Source: Pomphorhynchus laevis
Taxonomy: Eukaryota; Acanthocephala; Palaeacanthocephala; Echinorhynchida; Pomphorhynchidae
Assembly: GCA_012934845.2 (NCBI GenBank)
Contig: WNNJ02003750.1
Location: forward strand, 62,001 to 126,000
Length of the DNA: 64,000 bases
Reading direction: 5' to 3'
Made by a program: the position numbers and the translations under genes. This document shows, one piece after another, positions 11,301 through 26,300 of the stretch. Every line of letters begins with the position of its first letter. The stretch's first letter is position 1. Below the pieces are notes generated by a model. The model had not been told where the DNA came from and made no database searches. It saw only the letters and a list, made by a program, of their open reading frames with translations.

Positions 11301-14300
11301 ACATAGCAGCGGGGCCAAATACATGCTAATGATGTATTTCCTCTGAAATAACTATCTAGTATCTTATTCTAATACAAAGTATATTATTTATTATCCATCC
11401 ATAAAAATTTGCCACTTAAGAGTTTAAATTTATTCTTTATATTATTGTGTTGATTTATATATTTTACTATTTTCTGCTTGATGTTATTTTTATAGTAACC
11501 TAGTTTAAAATATGTATCTATTAATTATTTAAATGATTTTGAAGAAAGCCAATATCATTACATATTGTTGCAATTCTTAAAATTTCATTATTTAATGTAT
11601 TATATTTTATATTATATGGTATGCATGAATGCTCATGCAAAAATATGTTTCTTGTAAATTTAAATATGCCATATTTACGATATAAATTAATAGTAGTTTT
11701 AATTGATGATAATTTAATGTTCATATCTAGATATATACCTTCTTTATCATTAATATTGGCTTTATTAAGAATAAGCTACCTGGATAAATTTGTTCGCTTA
11801 TTAAATAAAAATTGCTAGAATTAAATACACATATATCATCAATATTTCGAAACATTTAATTCTTTATTATGCTCTTATTATCTCCCATTAGAAATATTTG
11901 AGGCTTTTTTAATTTAATTTTATCCATTTATTTACTTGATAGTTGAGTTGCTCGATAGGCGTTTTAGTTATTAAAACATATATGTATATCTATTTCCAAT
12001 GCATCTTACATAAAAGTAAATCGTTTAATTTTTAATATGTGTTTTGTGTTTGAAATTATTTTAATTCACATTTAATATTTAATATGTTTTAATAATATGT
12101 TTTATTGTGTATAATTTTTTTAAATATTTTATTATATTTTAGAATATATTTTATAATATTTTATATTTTATTTTTTATTATATTATTTTTTATCAAAAAT
12201 TTATTTTTTGAATTAAATTTTAAAGAAGTAATATTTTAACTGATGCTTTATACTATATTGGCCACTTGAATGTAGAGTAAGTATTCACTATGCTAAATTG
12301 AAAATGTATTGAAAGAAAATCTAGACAAAACACAGCTAGAGTACACTCAGGCTCTCATAATAGTCATTTTAAGTTTTTAAAAATTTTGTCAGCGAATTAC
12401 TCTACTTATACAATCCCGCCTTGCACTCTTCCCTGTCAATGATTTAAATATCAATATCCATAAAAGCACAGAAATTTTGTTCTATATGCAATGCCTAGTA
12501 TCAAAATAAACTTTTAATCCCTCATTATTTGTGAAAGTAAGGTTGTGCTCGTTAATCACAGTTTTAGTTAAGTTAAACTCCCTAGTTTTTTGTGTCCTTG
12601 GTCATTTTGTTTACATTATTATTGGATATTTTTGAATGTAATTTAATTTTTTCAACACATTCTGATGACATTACTGTTTGGAACTACTGATGCGATTATT
12701 ATTCGTTTATTAATTTTAGCTATACTTTATGTTCATATAGATTATATATCAGCAATACTACATAATGTTTTGTTTTTTACATTAAAAATTTTTGCAATCA
12801 TGGTTTGATGCATTGTTATTACAGACGGATGCATCAAGACAAGACTTTTATTAAACCGGTTTCGGTACATTCATATCATTTTTTGATTTAAATAAAAATT
12901 ACGAGTTATAATTTAAAATTTTAACCTCTATATTTTTTATATTATTTTTTTTATTTTATATTATTTTTATATTTTTTATAGAACAGAATGTTACGTATCA
13001 AATGTTACATATCATTGGTACCTCGCTTTTAAACTATTTATATGTTAAACAAATAGTTTTTTTTAATTTATTTAACAAATTGTATGCTAATTTTAATGTT
13101 ATAAAATAAAATTAAACAGTGACTTTGGTAAACTACTGTAGGCCTCAAAACATTTTAGAATAATTGATTCTGAAAAGTTCAACATCTAAAAATTTCATTC
13201 ATGCTTATGTAGTTCAACATACTGCAAGTTAGATTTTTTATAATTTAGTTGTTATCATCTAAAGATGATTTATCTTTTTAATTCGAGGAAGAGTCTGATA
13301 GCATTTCTTTATTGACTACAACGCTGGATACTTTACTTATATTCATAAATTGGATTCCTCATGGATACTGTTTCGAAACCACACTTCCCGATATTCTTAT
13401 AAGCAAGTACTTGTCTACATCAGCATTCAGAGATGTAACAATAAAGTGTCTCACCGAAATCGGTAAGTCAATCACAATATTTACTGTTCATATAAAACGT
13501 TTGTTTCAGTTGCACTAAAACCTCAAACTGACGACGAGGATTCAATGAACAAGAAGATTTTGATACTATTTAGTGAAGCAGTCAAGCAAATAATAGATGT
13601 AAGATGTGTTTTTTATAAAAAATAATAGATGTGTTGGTATTATATACCTACATTTGTATCCCCTATTTGTAATAAATAAAATGTATAATTAATATATAAT
13701 ATTTATAATAAAATGCTTTTCAATGACATCCCAGAATGTCCCGCTTTACTATTAAAATTTGATATTTTTTCTTGTTTTTATTTTCGAAAAAAAATAGTAA
13801 ATTTTAAATAAACTAAATTTTTAACTAAATTTTTAACTAAATTTTACTTATAAATTAATACATTAACTTTTTTAAATTAATTTTATTAATTTATAATTAG
13901 TAAAACAATAATATCAATACATTATAAGTATTAATATGTGGCCAAAATATTTTGGTCTTAATATAAGTTATGTTTTTTTATTCTAATGTCAAGTGATTAT
14001 CACCACCTTTAAGAAAATTTAAAATATTTAAGTTGAGCGGGAACTCAACGAGTTGAGCGGGAACGTTAAGTGGGAAGGATTGGATACCTTAGTTGTTAGA
14101 GTAATTGGGAACGTGGATCAAGATGGAATGACGGAAGTGCAGCGATAGAGAAGTGGGGCGGGTGTCGTCTCATAAAGGGAGGTTGATTTTGTATACAACT
14201 TTAAATTTTAATATAATTATTATTTCCGTATAATAATTTAATTATTATAATTATTAATTATTATTAGTTTGTTATTAACTAATTATAAATATTAGTGTAA

Positions 14301-17300
14301 TTTATTTTAATTTATCCTAACACGTAATTGTTCAAACCTATTTTTTTATTAAAAAAATAAATTGTTTGAATTAATAAATATTAATAAAAATATTATTTAA
14401 AAATTCATTAATTCATGAATTAAAATAACAAGGGAATTAACAATTTATATTTTAATGAAATAATTTATTGCTTTATATGTGAATTGATAATAAATACACC
14501 TGATTTCACATATTTATCAATTCATTTTATCAATTTCATTTAAAGTTTATATATTAAATATTCTGATAATTTAAATGTTTTGATAATTTAATTGATCTGT
14601 TTTTCTTTTTTCTTTTTCTTTCGTACAGTTTGTAACTTTGAGCCGTGCTTGTAATGTTGTTGACAAAATAATAATAATTTACCCTTCTTCAAATTATTTC
14701 TCAAAAGACCAACATTTTTACGTATTTTATCTTTTTGATTGTAAAAATTTTAAGTTTTTTTTCCAGTCATATAGATTATTAAAATCCATATTTTAATATT
14801 TGAACTTCTCCAGTTTATTAAGCTAATTTCACTAAGCTATTACTTAACGAAAATTACTTTGTATAGGCCATATTTACAGCTTAATAAAGTTAAAGCAGGT
14901 ATCATCAAACATGGATTATATTTACTGTATTTGCATTTAATGTGTTTGACTTAAAATCTGTGATCAAACATAAACATAAACATAACGGAAATATAATATT
15001 TTTTGAAATCGAGAAATTATGCATTTTTATATTATAAATTGATTGTTCACTCATATTGGATTATTTATTAGTGGAGAGAGTGAAGAAAATATTTATTTAA
15101 TCTCGAATTTTCAATAGCCTACAGCTATTGAATATTGAATATTCAATAGCTGAATATTAATTATCTAACAGACTAGTTTTTTATTGGTTGTCAGTATCCT
15201 TAGAGTTAATTTGGATTTTAATTATAAATAAATAAAGGGATATAAACAAACTGATACAATTGGTAGAAATGTAAGCTACTCAAACTCGTAAACTAAAATT
15301 AATTATTATTAAATAATTATATATTGATATTTCATTTTATTTATAAATATTTTTGTTGATATTTGATAATATATTTAATATATTAATTATAGCAAAATTA
15401 ATTTATTATTAAGTAATAATGTTAATATCAAGTAAACGTTTTTAATTTTGAAAATTAATTATCGAGAGTATCTGCTAATAAATCAGTAAATTTATTGATT
15501 TAACTTTCTAATTATTGACTTCGGCACAAAATCATTTGGATGTTTATTATACATTCCAATAATTTCGTATCTTTAATAAAAAATTGAATTAATTATCTAA
15601 CAGAGTATATAATTTATTATCCATCCATAAACGTTTTGCGCTAATGATTTTAAATTTATTTTTTATATTATTGTGTTGATTTATATATTAAGCTATTTTT
15701 TGTTCGATTTTATTCTCAATAAAAGAATTAATATTAATTTTATAATTTATTAGTGGAGAGAGTGAAGTAAAATATTTATTTAATCGAATTTTCAATAGCC
15801 TACTGCTATCATCTTCAGGAGTAAATGTTACAACATATTTTTACAATTTTTACATTTACTCCTGATGATGATAGCAGTAGGCTATTGAAAATTCGATTAA
15901 ATAAATATTTTACTTCACTCTCTATACTAACAAATAATCCAATATGAGTGAACAAACAATTTATTATATTAATTGTATAATTAATTTTTAAATAACTATA
16001 AAATTGTCAACGACTCGACAATTTTGCACAATTAAAATATTAAAATTGATATCCTTGTGCCGTCAATTTTACAATTTGAATTTTGACTACGCATCACGTT
16101 GCTTCAATTCCATTTTGAAGCAACAGCATTACTCTGCATTTCAGTTGTGGTTTACTCATTAACTACTGATCCAATACCTACATTGAATGTTTTTATTCTT
16201 TTACTGTTACCTGATGATCATTAAACTAATCTGCTTTTTAAAAAAGTTCGCTCATTTTAAGACTTGATTTAAATTATAAAAAATCTTATAACAATGTTTT
16301 TATATTATTACAGGAACGAAGAAGAAAATATCAGCTATTAAGCTATTAAGTTAAATATTAAGCTATTTTTTGTTCGATTTTATTCTCAATAAAAGAATTA
16401 ATATTAATTTTATAATTTATTAGTGGAGAGAGTGAAGTAAAATATTTATTTAATCGAATTTTCAATAGCCTACTGCTATCATCTTCAGGAGTAAATGTTA
16501 CAGAAATATTTTAACAATTTTTACATTTACTCCTGATGATGATAGCAGTAGGCTATTGAAAATTCGGGATTAAATAAATATTTTCTTCACTCTCTCCACT
16601 AATAAATAATGCATTTTTATATTTCTATTACTTTCTTTTTTTTAAATTATATAAACACATACAATAAAAAATACATTTATTGTATTATAAATTGATTGCT
16701 CACCCATTATTAAATTATATTAAAAAATGGGGAGTGTTAGTAAATTATTATGTTTATTCAAAGTCAGATTCTGTCCTAATTTTGTTCTGTGAATGATAGC
16801 GGATAGCTATCGAAATTTTGACTTTTAATAAAAACGATAATTTCACGCTCTGGACTTATTAAATATAATATTAATAATATTATATTATACAAATATTATT
16901 TATAAATATAAGACGGTATTGTAATAATTTCAAATATATAGTTAGTGTTGGATAAAATTGAATGAATCGAAATTATATAAAATTAAATACTGGTTTTTGT
17001 TTGATTTTAATAATATAATAAATATTTAGAAATAATAATATATTTTCAACTTTATATTTATATGAATAAATATTTAATAATAAAGTTATAATAAAAATAT
17101 TTATAATTTAGAATACAAATATTTTTTAGAAATATATTTTAAAATAAATATATTTTATTTATCATATTTTAGCATAAACAGCATCCAAAGTTTGATTATT
17201 AACATTTTATTGTAAAGTTTTATTTTGCTCTCTAATTATACTTTGCTTTTTCTCTTTATACTTTGCACGGTAAACTCCTGCTTCATACGCGGTAGGCCTA

Positions 17301-20300
17301 GATAGATAGCGCACACAAACATGTGTAGATTTTCGGTAATCCATCCCATTTTCAATACAACACTTGGCAAAATCCAAGTTAACTCCTCGTTGGTGTTTGT
17401 CCTTTCCTTTGTAAAACCGTATTCCAAACAGTCTAAAAATTCTTTTAAAATCATATAGATTAGCTTCTAATGGCGGTTTTCTAACACAGAATCCGACTTG
17501 ACTATGGTATTCCATATACGATGGACAACGCCTGCTTATAAAATGCGCTTTATTAGGTTCGTATAAAGGTCTAAGTGTCTTTATTTCTGGTCCACGCCTC
17601 GGAAATGGTGAGCATGCAGGCTTTTTCTGAAATTCTAATAGTCGCATTCCTTCTATAAAACACAAATGCCTGTTCTTTATCTCGTTGTCATGTGTTAAGT
17701 GTTCAAGAAACTTCGGCTCTGAAATTGTATGACTCTCTCGTCGTAGGCAAAATCCATATGTGGGATTATATTGTAGCCCGGAGATCTCACAAAATATACT
17801 GAAATACTCTTTGATGTGTTTCACAAGGTACCGTTTGTAATACTGTGCTTGCTGTAAATCAATTTCTACTGGATAATGAACACATTGTTGACCTTGAGAA
17901 TTGTACATCATCCCGGCAAGAAAGCATGTCTTATGCCTTGAATCTATGTCTTGATCATCTTTTATAATCGGGGCAAACGGGGTAAGCGACTCATATTGCA
18001 ACTTTAATAAACTGCAAAATTCGATATCCGCCCTATAGACAAGATCTAGAGATTTGCAAATTTTATTCATAAATTGCCGTTGATCTTTTATTTGTTTTCC
18101 AGTAGCACACGTGATATTTAATTCGTTAAAATTCCCATCTGCTTTCATGCAACTCTGAAATACTTGCTCTTTGTAATTATTTGGTAAAATATCATTGCTA
18201 CGAATTACTGCAATTAATAAGATAATCGCAAAGATCGATTCTCGCTTAAATATTAATTTACAATTTTTTAAAACATATTTTTCACAAATTTTTAAATTAT
18301 TTTTGTGTGAGAAAAATAAGCTGATAATTATTGCATTAAAGAGTGCATTTTGCTAATTAATTATCAGTGAAGATCAATTATTTGTTAGATAACTATTAGT
18401 CTACCAGTTAAAGATTATAAAATATCATTAGATATAATTATATTTATAAAATAATTATAATTATTTATATCTTCAAAAAAATTAGTTTTAATAAACAAAA
18501 AATATTTTGAAGAAAATTTTTTTTCTGAAGATGCACTAACCATAAACTTTATTAATGACAATGATAGGTCAAGTTGTATAATAGACAGTTATTGTAATAT
18601 AAAATACTATAATCGGAAAATAAATGTTATGTCCAGTTATGAAAAAATATACCATTAGGATGGAATGACGTGATACAAGTGGCAGAAGTAGTATAATACA
18701 TAATAAACAACTCTATTATAATAATCCGGTTAAACGCAAACCAAGAAGTCATGGTGATAAAAGGAATAGGAAAAATAGAGTTAAAAATATTAAAAAAGAT
18801 ATGTATATAAATGAACAATTAGAAATGTTAAAACAACTTTTAAGTGATAATAAGCTAAAAGATCTTTATGTAAATATAAGAAGTTTTTCTAAAAATATCA
18901 TTTGTTCAATAAATCAAATTAATTGAAGAATATGATGGTTTAAGTTGTATAATTGAATATAATTGGTTAAGTTGTATAATAGACAGTTATTGTAATATAA
19001 ATGAAATCATTAGTACGTAAGTACTAATGATTTCAATTTTAGATCTTTTAAATGTAACAGAAAAAATTGTATAGTTTGTGATGTTATAAATAATAATTGT
19101 ATCGTAAGTAATACGACAAACAAATGTTTTTCATTAAATATTAATAATAATTGTAACTGCAATACCGCAGGTGTAGTGTATCTTATACAATGTACATGTG
19201 GATTGCAATATATAGGAAAAACATATCAAATGTTAAAAACTAGGTTTAGACAACACATACATAATATACAGCATAATAGTCAAACTATATTTCATAAACA
19301 TATGAGATTTATAGGACATGATATTAAAAACTGTAAATTATTTATTTTAGAACATATTATCGAAGAAAACATTTCAATATTAAATCAAAAACTATTAGAA
19401 AAAGAAGATTTTTGGATTAAAACGCTTAATTCCATGTACCCATTAGGATTGAATGACGTGGTACAAGGAATTGGCAGAAGTAGTATAATACATAATAAAC
19501 AACTATATTATAATAATCCGGTTAAACGCAAACCAAGAAGTCATGGTGATAAAAGGAATAGGAAAAATAGAGTTAAAAATATTAAAAAAGATATGTATAT
19601 AAATGAACGATTAGAAATATTAAAAAACTTTTAAGTGATAATAAGCTAAAAGATCTTTATGTAAATATAAGAAGTTTTTCTAAAGATATCATATGTTCAA
19701 TAAATCAAAAATTAATTAACGACTATGATAGGCTAAGTTGTATAATAGACAGTTATTGTAATACAAAATACTATAATCGTACAATAAATGTAAATAATAA
19801 CAATAGAAAATATACATTAACCATAAACTTCATTAATAAATGTATAGATAACATAAATATAGCCGGACTTTTAAATAATTCTAAAAGTAAAGAAAAAATA
19901 GGGTCAGATTTAAGTAAATATATTCCTAAAATAAGGTATAAACTCCTATCACCATTAGGACGAAAAATTTGTAATTATAATAAAGAATTAAAATCAATAT
20001 GTAACGATAATATTAGAAACATTTTAATGCAGAAATCATTTTCATTTTTAGGAGATGCTAACAGAGATCAGCGAATTTTGAATAAAATTTTTCCTTTTGA
20101 TCCAACTCCAATAATTCTTTATTTAATTAGTAAACTAACTATTTTTGTCTATAAATTTATAAGAAAATAAGAAAATAATATAAATTTAAGAAAATATTTT
20201 GCTAATTCTTGTTTACTAATTATTAATTTTTAATACTATTGCCGCTATAATTCTATAAGTATTGGAATCTATGGTCTCCAAGGTGTCTATAGACAACAAT

Positions 20301-23300
20301 TCCATTGTTGCTCCTATTCCTGTAAGCTGTTCTAGTTTTTATGACTTTAAAGATAAATTCAATCACTTACAATAATTAATAGCAAACAAGCTATTATTAG
20401 GAGCTAAACAAAATGTTATTAAAACGTAATTATACATAAATACGGATCTAAGACTACAAAATATTAGTTCACATTTTATGTTAGAATATTCATTTTTTAC
20501 TAAAGACTAGTTTTGTTGAAGTTTTAGTTGTTTGGTAAAACAACCAAAATTAAAAAAATATTAAAAGATTTAATAAAAGTTAAATGCTGAAAGAAACTAA
20601 GGGTAACGACTGGGGACAAACACAACTTTTACGAAATAAAATATTTGCATGTAAAGGTATAATTAATGCACCTTTACGATTTTTGTTTATTGTTTAAATT
20701 ATAATTTTATTTAAGGTTATTCGTTTAATACGAAATAAGTATTTATGTATTTTTAAATATTTAAAATTTAATTTTTAAAAAATTTATTTAAAAGATATAA
20801 CATCTATTACTAATTATACATTTTTAACTCAACTGTGTTTTGGTATTGAGTGAAATACGCGAAGAAAAAATTCTGGCTAAAGTATACCATCAAATTTTAC
20901 ATATGACTTAAACTGGATCGTTGAGCTTTTTAGTGACTTACGCTGGATCATTGAAAATGACTTTAAATTTACAAAAAATTAATTTGTTTGCAAATAGTTG
21001 ATTACGATCCATTACTGATAAATAATTGTTTGGATTTAAATCTGTTTCATACAAATTTAAATAAATAAAATGAGTTAATGTTAAATGACTCAGTTAAATG
21101 GGATTAACTGAGTCTATGTATTTAATATAATTATAAAATAAATAAATTAGTAAACAAATAAAAATAATGATGCCAAATCAATAAATCAAAATTTAATAAT
21201 TAAATAGTAAAATTAATAATTGTTATAAGATTTTCTATAATTTAAATCAAGTTAAAATAAAAAATTTAAATTTAAAATAAACGTCATTTTTATGAATAGA
21301 CTAATAAATAACAGACGATGTGTATAATAGAAAATAGAAATGCAATCTGTAATTTAAAGCAATCCTTCAATTGTATGGATTTTGTCTAATCGAAAAAATT
21401 AACCTTAATACTTAAATTAACCTTAATACTTATGTAAACAGTTTTTATAAAAATATAATATTTAAAACCGATTTAATTATTTAATAATAATAGTTAACGT
21501 ATTGATTAATATGCCAATAATATTTATAATATTGGCATATTATATTTATGTGATAACTGAGTCGACATATGTTATACTAAATATAAATAAAAATAAAAAT
21601 AAATAATACATAATTATATATCATTTTATATAACTTATATCATCTTCCAATTTAAAATTGAAATTTAAAATAAAAGTCAATTTTTATGAATGGACTAATA
21701 AATAATAGACGTTGTATCTGAATGAAGATTAGAGGTCATCAGGAGAAACTACGAGGATTCTACGAATGAATGGAATTGTAATTGTTAAGATATTTTTGAA
21801 GATCTATCGATAGTTTATTAACCATGCCTTAAATGAGAAAGGAGGAAATATTTAAATAACATGTTCATAACAATAACATTTGATCGCGACAATAGCGTTT
21901 ATTTTTGAAATTTTAATTCAAAAATGAGTAAGATAAATAAGGATTACAAACAGTTAGACATAACAGTTCTGCATTCAATAAAAGTTCACATAATAATTAA
22001 AAGCTAGAATTTATTAACTTTTAAATACTAATATATAACTTAATAAATAAATTTTTATTTAAATTACAATATTTTATATCTTAATATATTTTGTAAATTT
22101 CAATTGTTTTAAGTAATTTATGTTAAACGTTATTTATCCTAATGCTGTATTGAAATGAAATGTATTATTTTTCGATAATTTTTTATTATGATAATCACAT
22201 AATGACATAGTGATGTCATTAAAGTTCGTTTTTCTGCTAAAATTGTATCAGCATTGTGCTGAACATACGAGCAGGTAAATATCGACGTTTTTGCTGCTAA
22301 AAATTAAATATGTAACAAAATCAATATACCATTTTTGCTAGAAATTCTGTAAACTTTTCAAGACGAATTTTATCATATTTGAATTATATAATAAAAAAAT
22401 AAGCGCGAAATCATTTTTTGCCTAAACAACCAAAGAGCGCGTTATATTTCGATAATGCTAAAATTACAGTAAAATAATTACAGAATTATACATTTACTGT
22501 CATAAAAATTACTCCTTTTTAATGAAATTTACAGTATGATGTGCCAAATCTACCCTTTTTTATATTTTACGAAACTTATCCCATCTCGTTACTAAATATG
22601 ATTCCTTATAAATTAACCATACACTTTTATTTTATTTAATAAATTGTGAATATTTATGTTTGAATCTGGAACTATAAAATACTAGTTTTTAACATATTAA
22701 AATTTCTGTCTTAGTTTGACAATATTTTTGTGAAAGCTTAAACGTGATCTTTATGAAAATAACATAATTTAAAATTTAATGTTCATAAATGATTTAATTT
22801 TTAATCTTTAATGTTTAATGATTTAATTTTCGTAATTTGAAATACAAATTAAGAGTTATTTTCAGTAAATGTTTAAGAATATCTGAAATTTTGCTGTTTT
22901 GTAATCCTTTACTAGCTTAGACAGGTATGCCAAATAGTCGTTACCTAATTTCGCTATCATATTAACAAAATTTTAATGTTTTTTAAATAATTTAAAATTT
23001 TTCATAATTTTAAAATTTTTTAATTTTAAAAATTTTAATTTCATTATATTTTTTTAGATGATACCAATTGAATTGGATATTCGTACAGCATACAATAATA
23101 GTTCTGATAATGAACGTAATTTTATTATGAACCTTGCAATATTCTTTATCACCGTATTAAAAACACATTCCAAGTTAATCGAAAGTGACAGCTTGGCATC
23201 AATTGCTCTATCACAGGTATTTGACAACATTTACAATAAAACAGTGAAAATTACACTTTAAAACAAATAAATTTTTTCGAATTGTCTTGTGTGTTAAAGA

Positions 23301-26300
23301 ATAAAATTCGAAACGTAAATTTCTCTCGTTTATGCCGGTATCTCAAAACGATATCGGAAACGTTATCTCACGATATTTCCTTAATATCGTATATATATTT
23401 ACTTTTTTCGTGGATGTAAATGCTTATTCAGATTTCGCATTCACTTCACCCACGAAATTAATGAATTCTTCATGACTATTTTCCTATATAACAAAAAAGC
23501 TATTTGATTATCATGTTGTCATCTCCATATCTATAGCGATATGGTTTTATTTATACATAGAAGCAAATGACTTTTCAAATTGTTTTCAAGAATATCTTTG
23601 TATGGTCATTAGGTCATATATATTAATGGGCTTTTATTATTCTGCACAAATATTTTCATAATTCGTTCACGTGTTATACGCTAATTGCAATAAATTCAAG
23701 TTGGAATGAATTTACGATCTTTTATACGATATTGCTTCCTAGCTCAATTTTTAATTTTAGCAATAAATCGTTTAAAATTACATTCGGGTCAAATTTAATC
23801 TTTATACGGCGAGTCATCCCCGAGAAAAACTACACAAATTGTTTTTTATTTCGGCTGTCCGAGCAGCCCTCTTCAAATGATTGACAATCTTTAGAAGAGG
23901 GCTGCTCGAACAGCTGAAATATAGGTTAAAAAACAATTTATGTAGTTTTTCACGGGGATGAGTCGCCATATAAAGATATTACAATATAATTACAATGTAA
24001 TTTAATTGTAACGATTTCTATCTAGAATTTATGTTTAATCTCTATGTAATTTATTAATGTTGGTTTAGAAGCAAACAAATTATGGTGTTTAAAATTTCAA
24101 CGCTGTTATTTAGTTTAAATTTTCTAACGAATATTAATTATTGATATTAATATTAATTATTAATAATAATTAATTCGATTAATTATTTATAATGCTAATA
24201 TTGTGTTTGTTAAAACAATTTAGGCTCTTGTGTATATGGTGAATATTACAGAAGTGGACGAAATTGAAGTATTTAAAGTCTGTGTTGAATACTGGGTTTT
24301 TATTACTGCTGATTTGATACAATCACGGGCGCCACTGGAATACACGACGCCTTTTTCAGTATTTGATACTATGCGTCAAACACGGAATGACGTTCGGTCA
24401 ATATACGACTACTCTTTAACGAAGGTTATTTGTTTTATATTTTATTTGTGTATTATATTTAATTTTGAGCAATTTAGGTTCGATCTATTATGATTGATCG
24501 AATGGCTAGACCTGAAGAAGTAATCGTTGTTGAAAATGAGAATGGTGAGGTAGTTAGAGAATTTTTTAAGGACACTGATGCAATTGTCCTTTACAACACA
24601 ATGAAAGACTGCCTTAGTAAGTTGTTATATTATTTGGCTTTTAAAATCAAAGCAATGCTTACGTTTTCGTTATCTAATAATTTTGTCGTACAATGTTGCA
24701 ATATAATTTATAAAATAATTTTTGAGTATATAATTTTTATACTCTTACTGGTAACAAATAATTCAGTACGAATTATCCCTCACCGTTTGTATTTTCAGTC
24801 AACAATTGAAAATAAAGTATTGGAACGTTTCGTTATCAGAATTTTATAATTTATATCAAACGCTTATTGATTCCCAATAATCCATTCGAAACAATTTCAA
24901 ACATTGTGGATTAATGCTTAACAGTCAAGTGACACAAATAAACTGTAGTTCTCATATAGGTTTATTAATGACTTTGCAATCTTTGGATTTGTTTGTATAA
25001 ATCTAAAATATTTATAGAAAAATATTTGTTTTGTAATCATAAATATTTATTTAGATCCTATAGTTATCGACGATTTAATTGAACACATGTTTTAATTAAA
25101 CCACGATTGGCTGGGAGTAGTGGTTCGACATCACTGTGCTCATCACTGAAAACAGCGTGTACGTCGTACAATGCAACTCCTATAATCACAGCCAGAATTC
25201 AAAGGGATCAACCTGCAGATCTCCTGGACGATCAGCTTCAAAATAATGTGTCTGATAAAGGAGTCAAACTAATTGGCGTTGGGTGCACCACATTCCGTCG
25301 AATAGCAACCAAGTTGCCTGCGGATATGCAACTGAGAAGATTTTTGACCAACTACTCCCAACACAACTGGGCGTCGGCGTTCCTGTGTGTGTCGAGGCCG
25401 CAGTTCACTCAGCGAGATGTTTTGCAGAACACGGTCTAAAATATTTGTTTTGTAATCATAAAATATTTATTTAGATCCTATAGTTATCGACGATTTAATT
25501 GAACAAATGGTTTATTTGCTAAAATTCCAAATCTTTAAATTTTGATATATTATTTGATAGTTAATTTTTTATTTATGCATTAAGCGCAACTCACACTACT
25601 CGATCCAGTACAAACCGAAGGCATAATGACTGAAAAGCTTAAGCAGCACGTCACATCAGCGACATTTGTATGGGGTCGTTTAAATACGGTACATTGGTTA
25701 CTTTACTTCATTTGCATAATTACTGAAGTTTAGTTATGCTGGGCTATTGGTTCTATAGCCGGTACAATGGAGGAAGAAAACGAAAAGCGATTTCTTGTGT
25801 TTGTGATTAAGGTATGCTTTTTACGGAATTAAACGTAAGCGACAGTTGTTTTGGCTTACGTTAATAAATGAAGAGAGACCGTTTTATGTTCACCTTTGTT
25901 TCTCTGTAAGCGAACTTGCATATGGCTTTCGTTAAGAAACGAGTTTTTTACTAGTAACTTCCTATTATGTAGCGAAACTTCGTTTCTTTTACTAGTAATT
26001 GATTGTACACGTTTTTTAATAAACGATAGTGTAAACGGTTTCCGAATACAATACCTTATTAGTGATGAAATATTGCGTTTATTCATAAAATGCGCGCTGA
26101 CATTTATAATCGTCGACTTAGGTTACTATTACGACTTCACTTGACACTGATTTGGTACCCTATATTTTCAGAAGGTACATCGTTAAGGGCACGATCATTC
26201 AACTGATGTGCAGATGATTGGAATAAATTTTAGGTGAATCTAGTCGGCACTCAACCATTATTATAAATACTAATTATTAATAATTAATATTTATTAATAA

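Noticed and set aside
13312-13518. Stand-alone 68-aa gene
   Set aside because: It is XPO1 exon 5 read through the short intron 5.
24490-24849. 119-aa stand-alone gene
   Set aside because: It is XPO1 exon 9 extended into intron 9.
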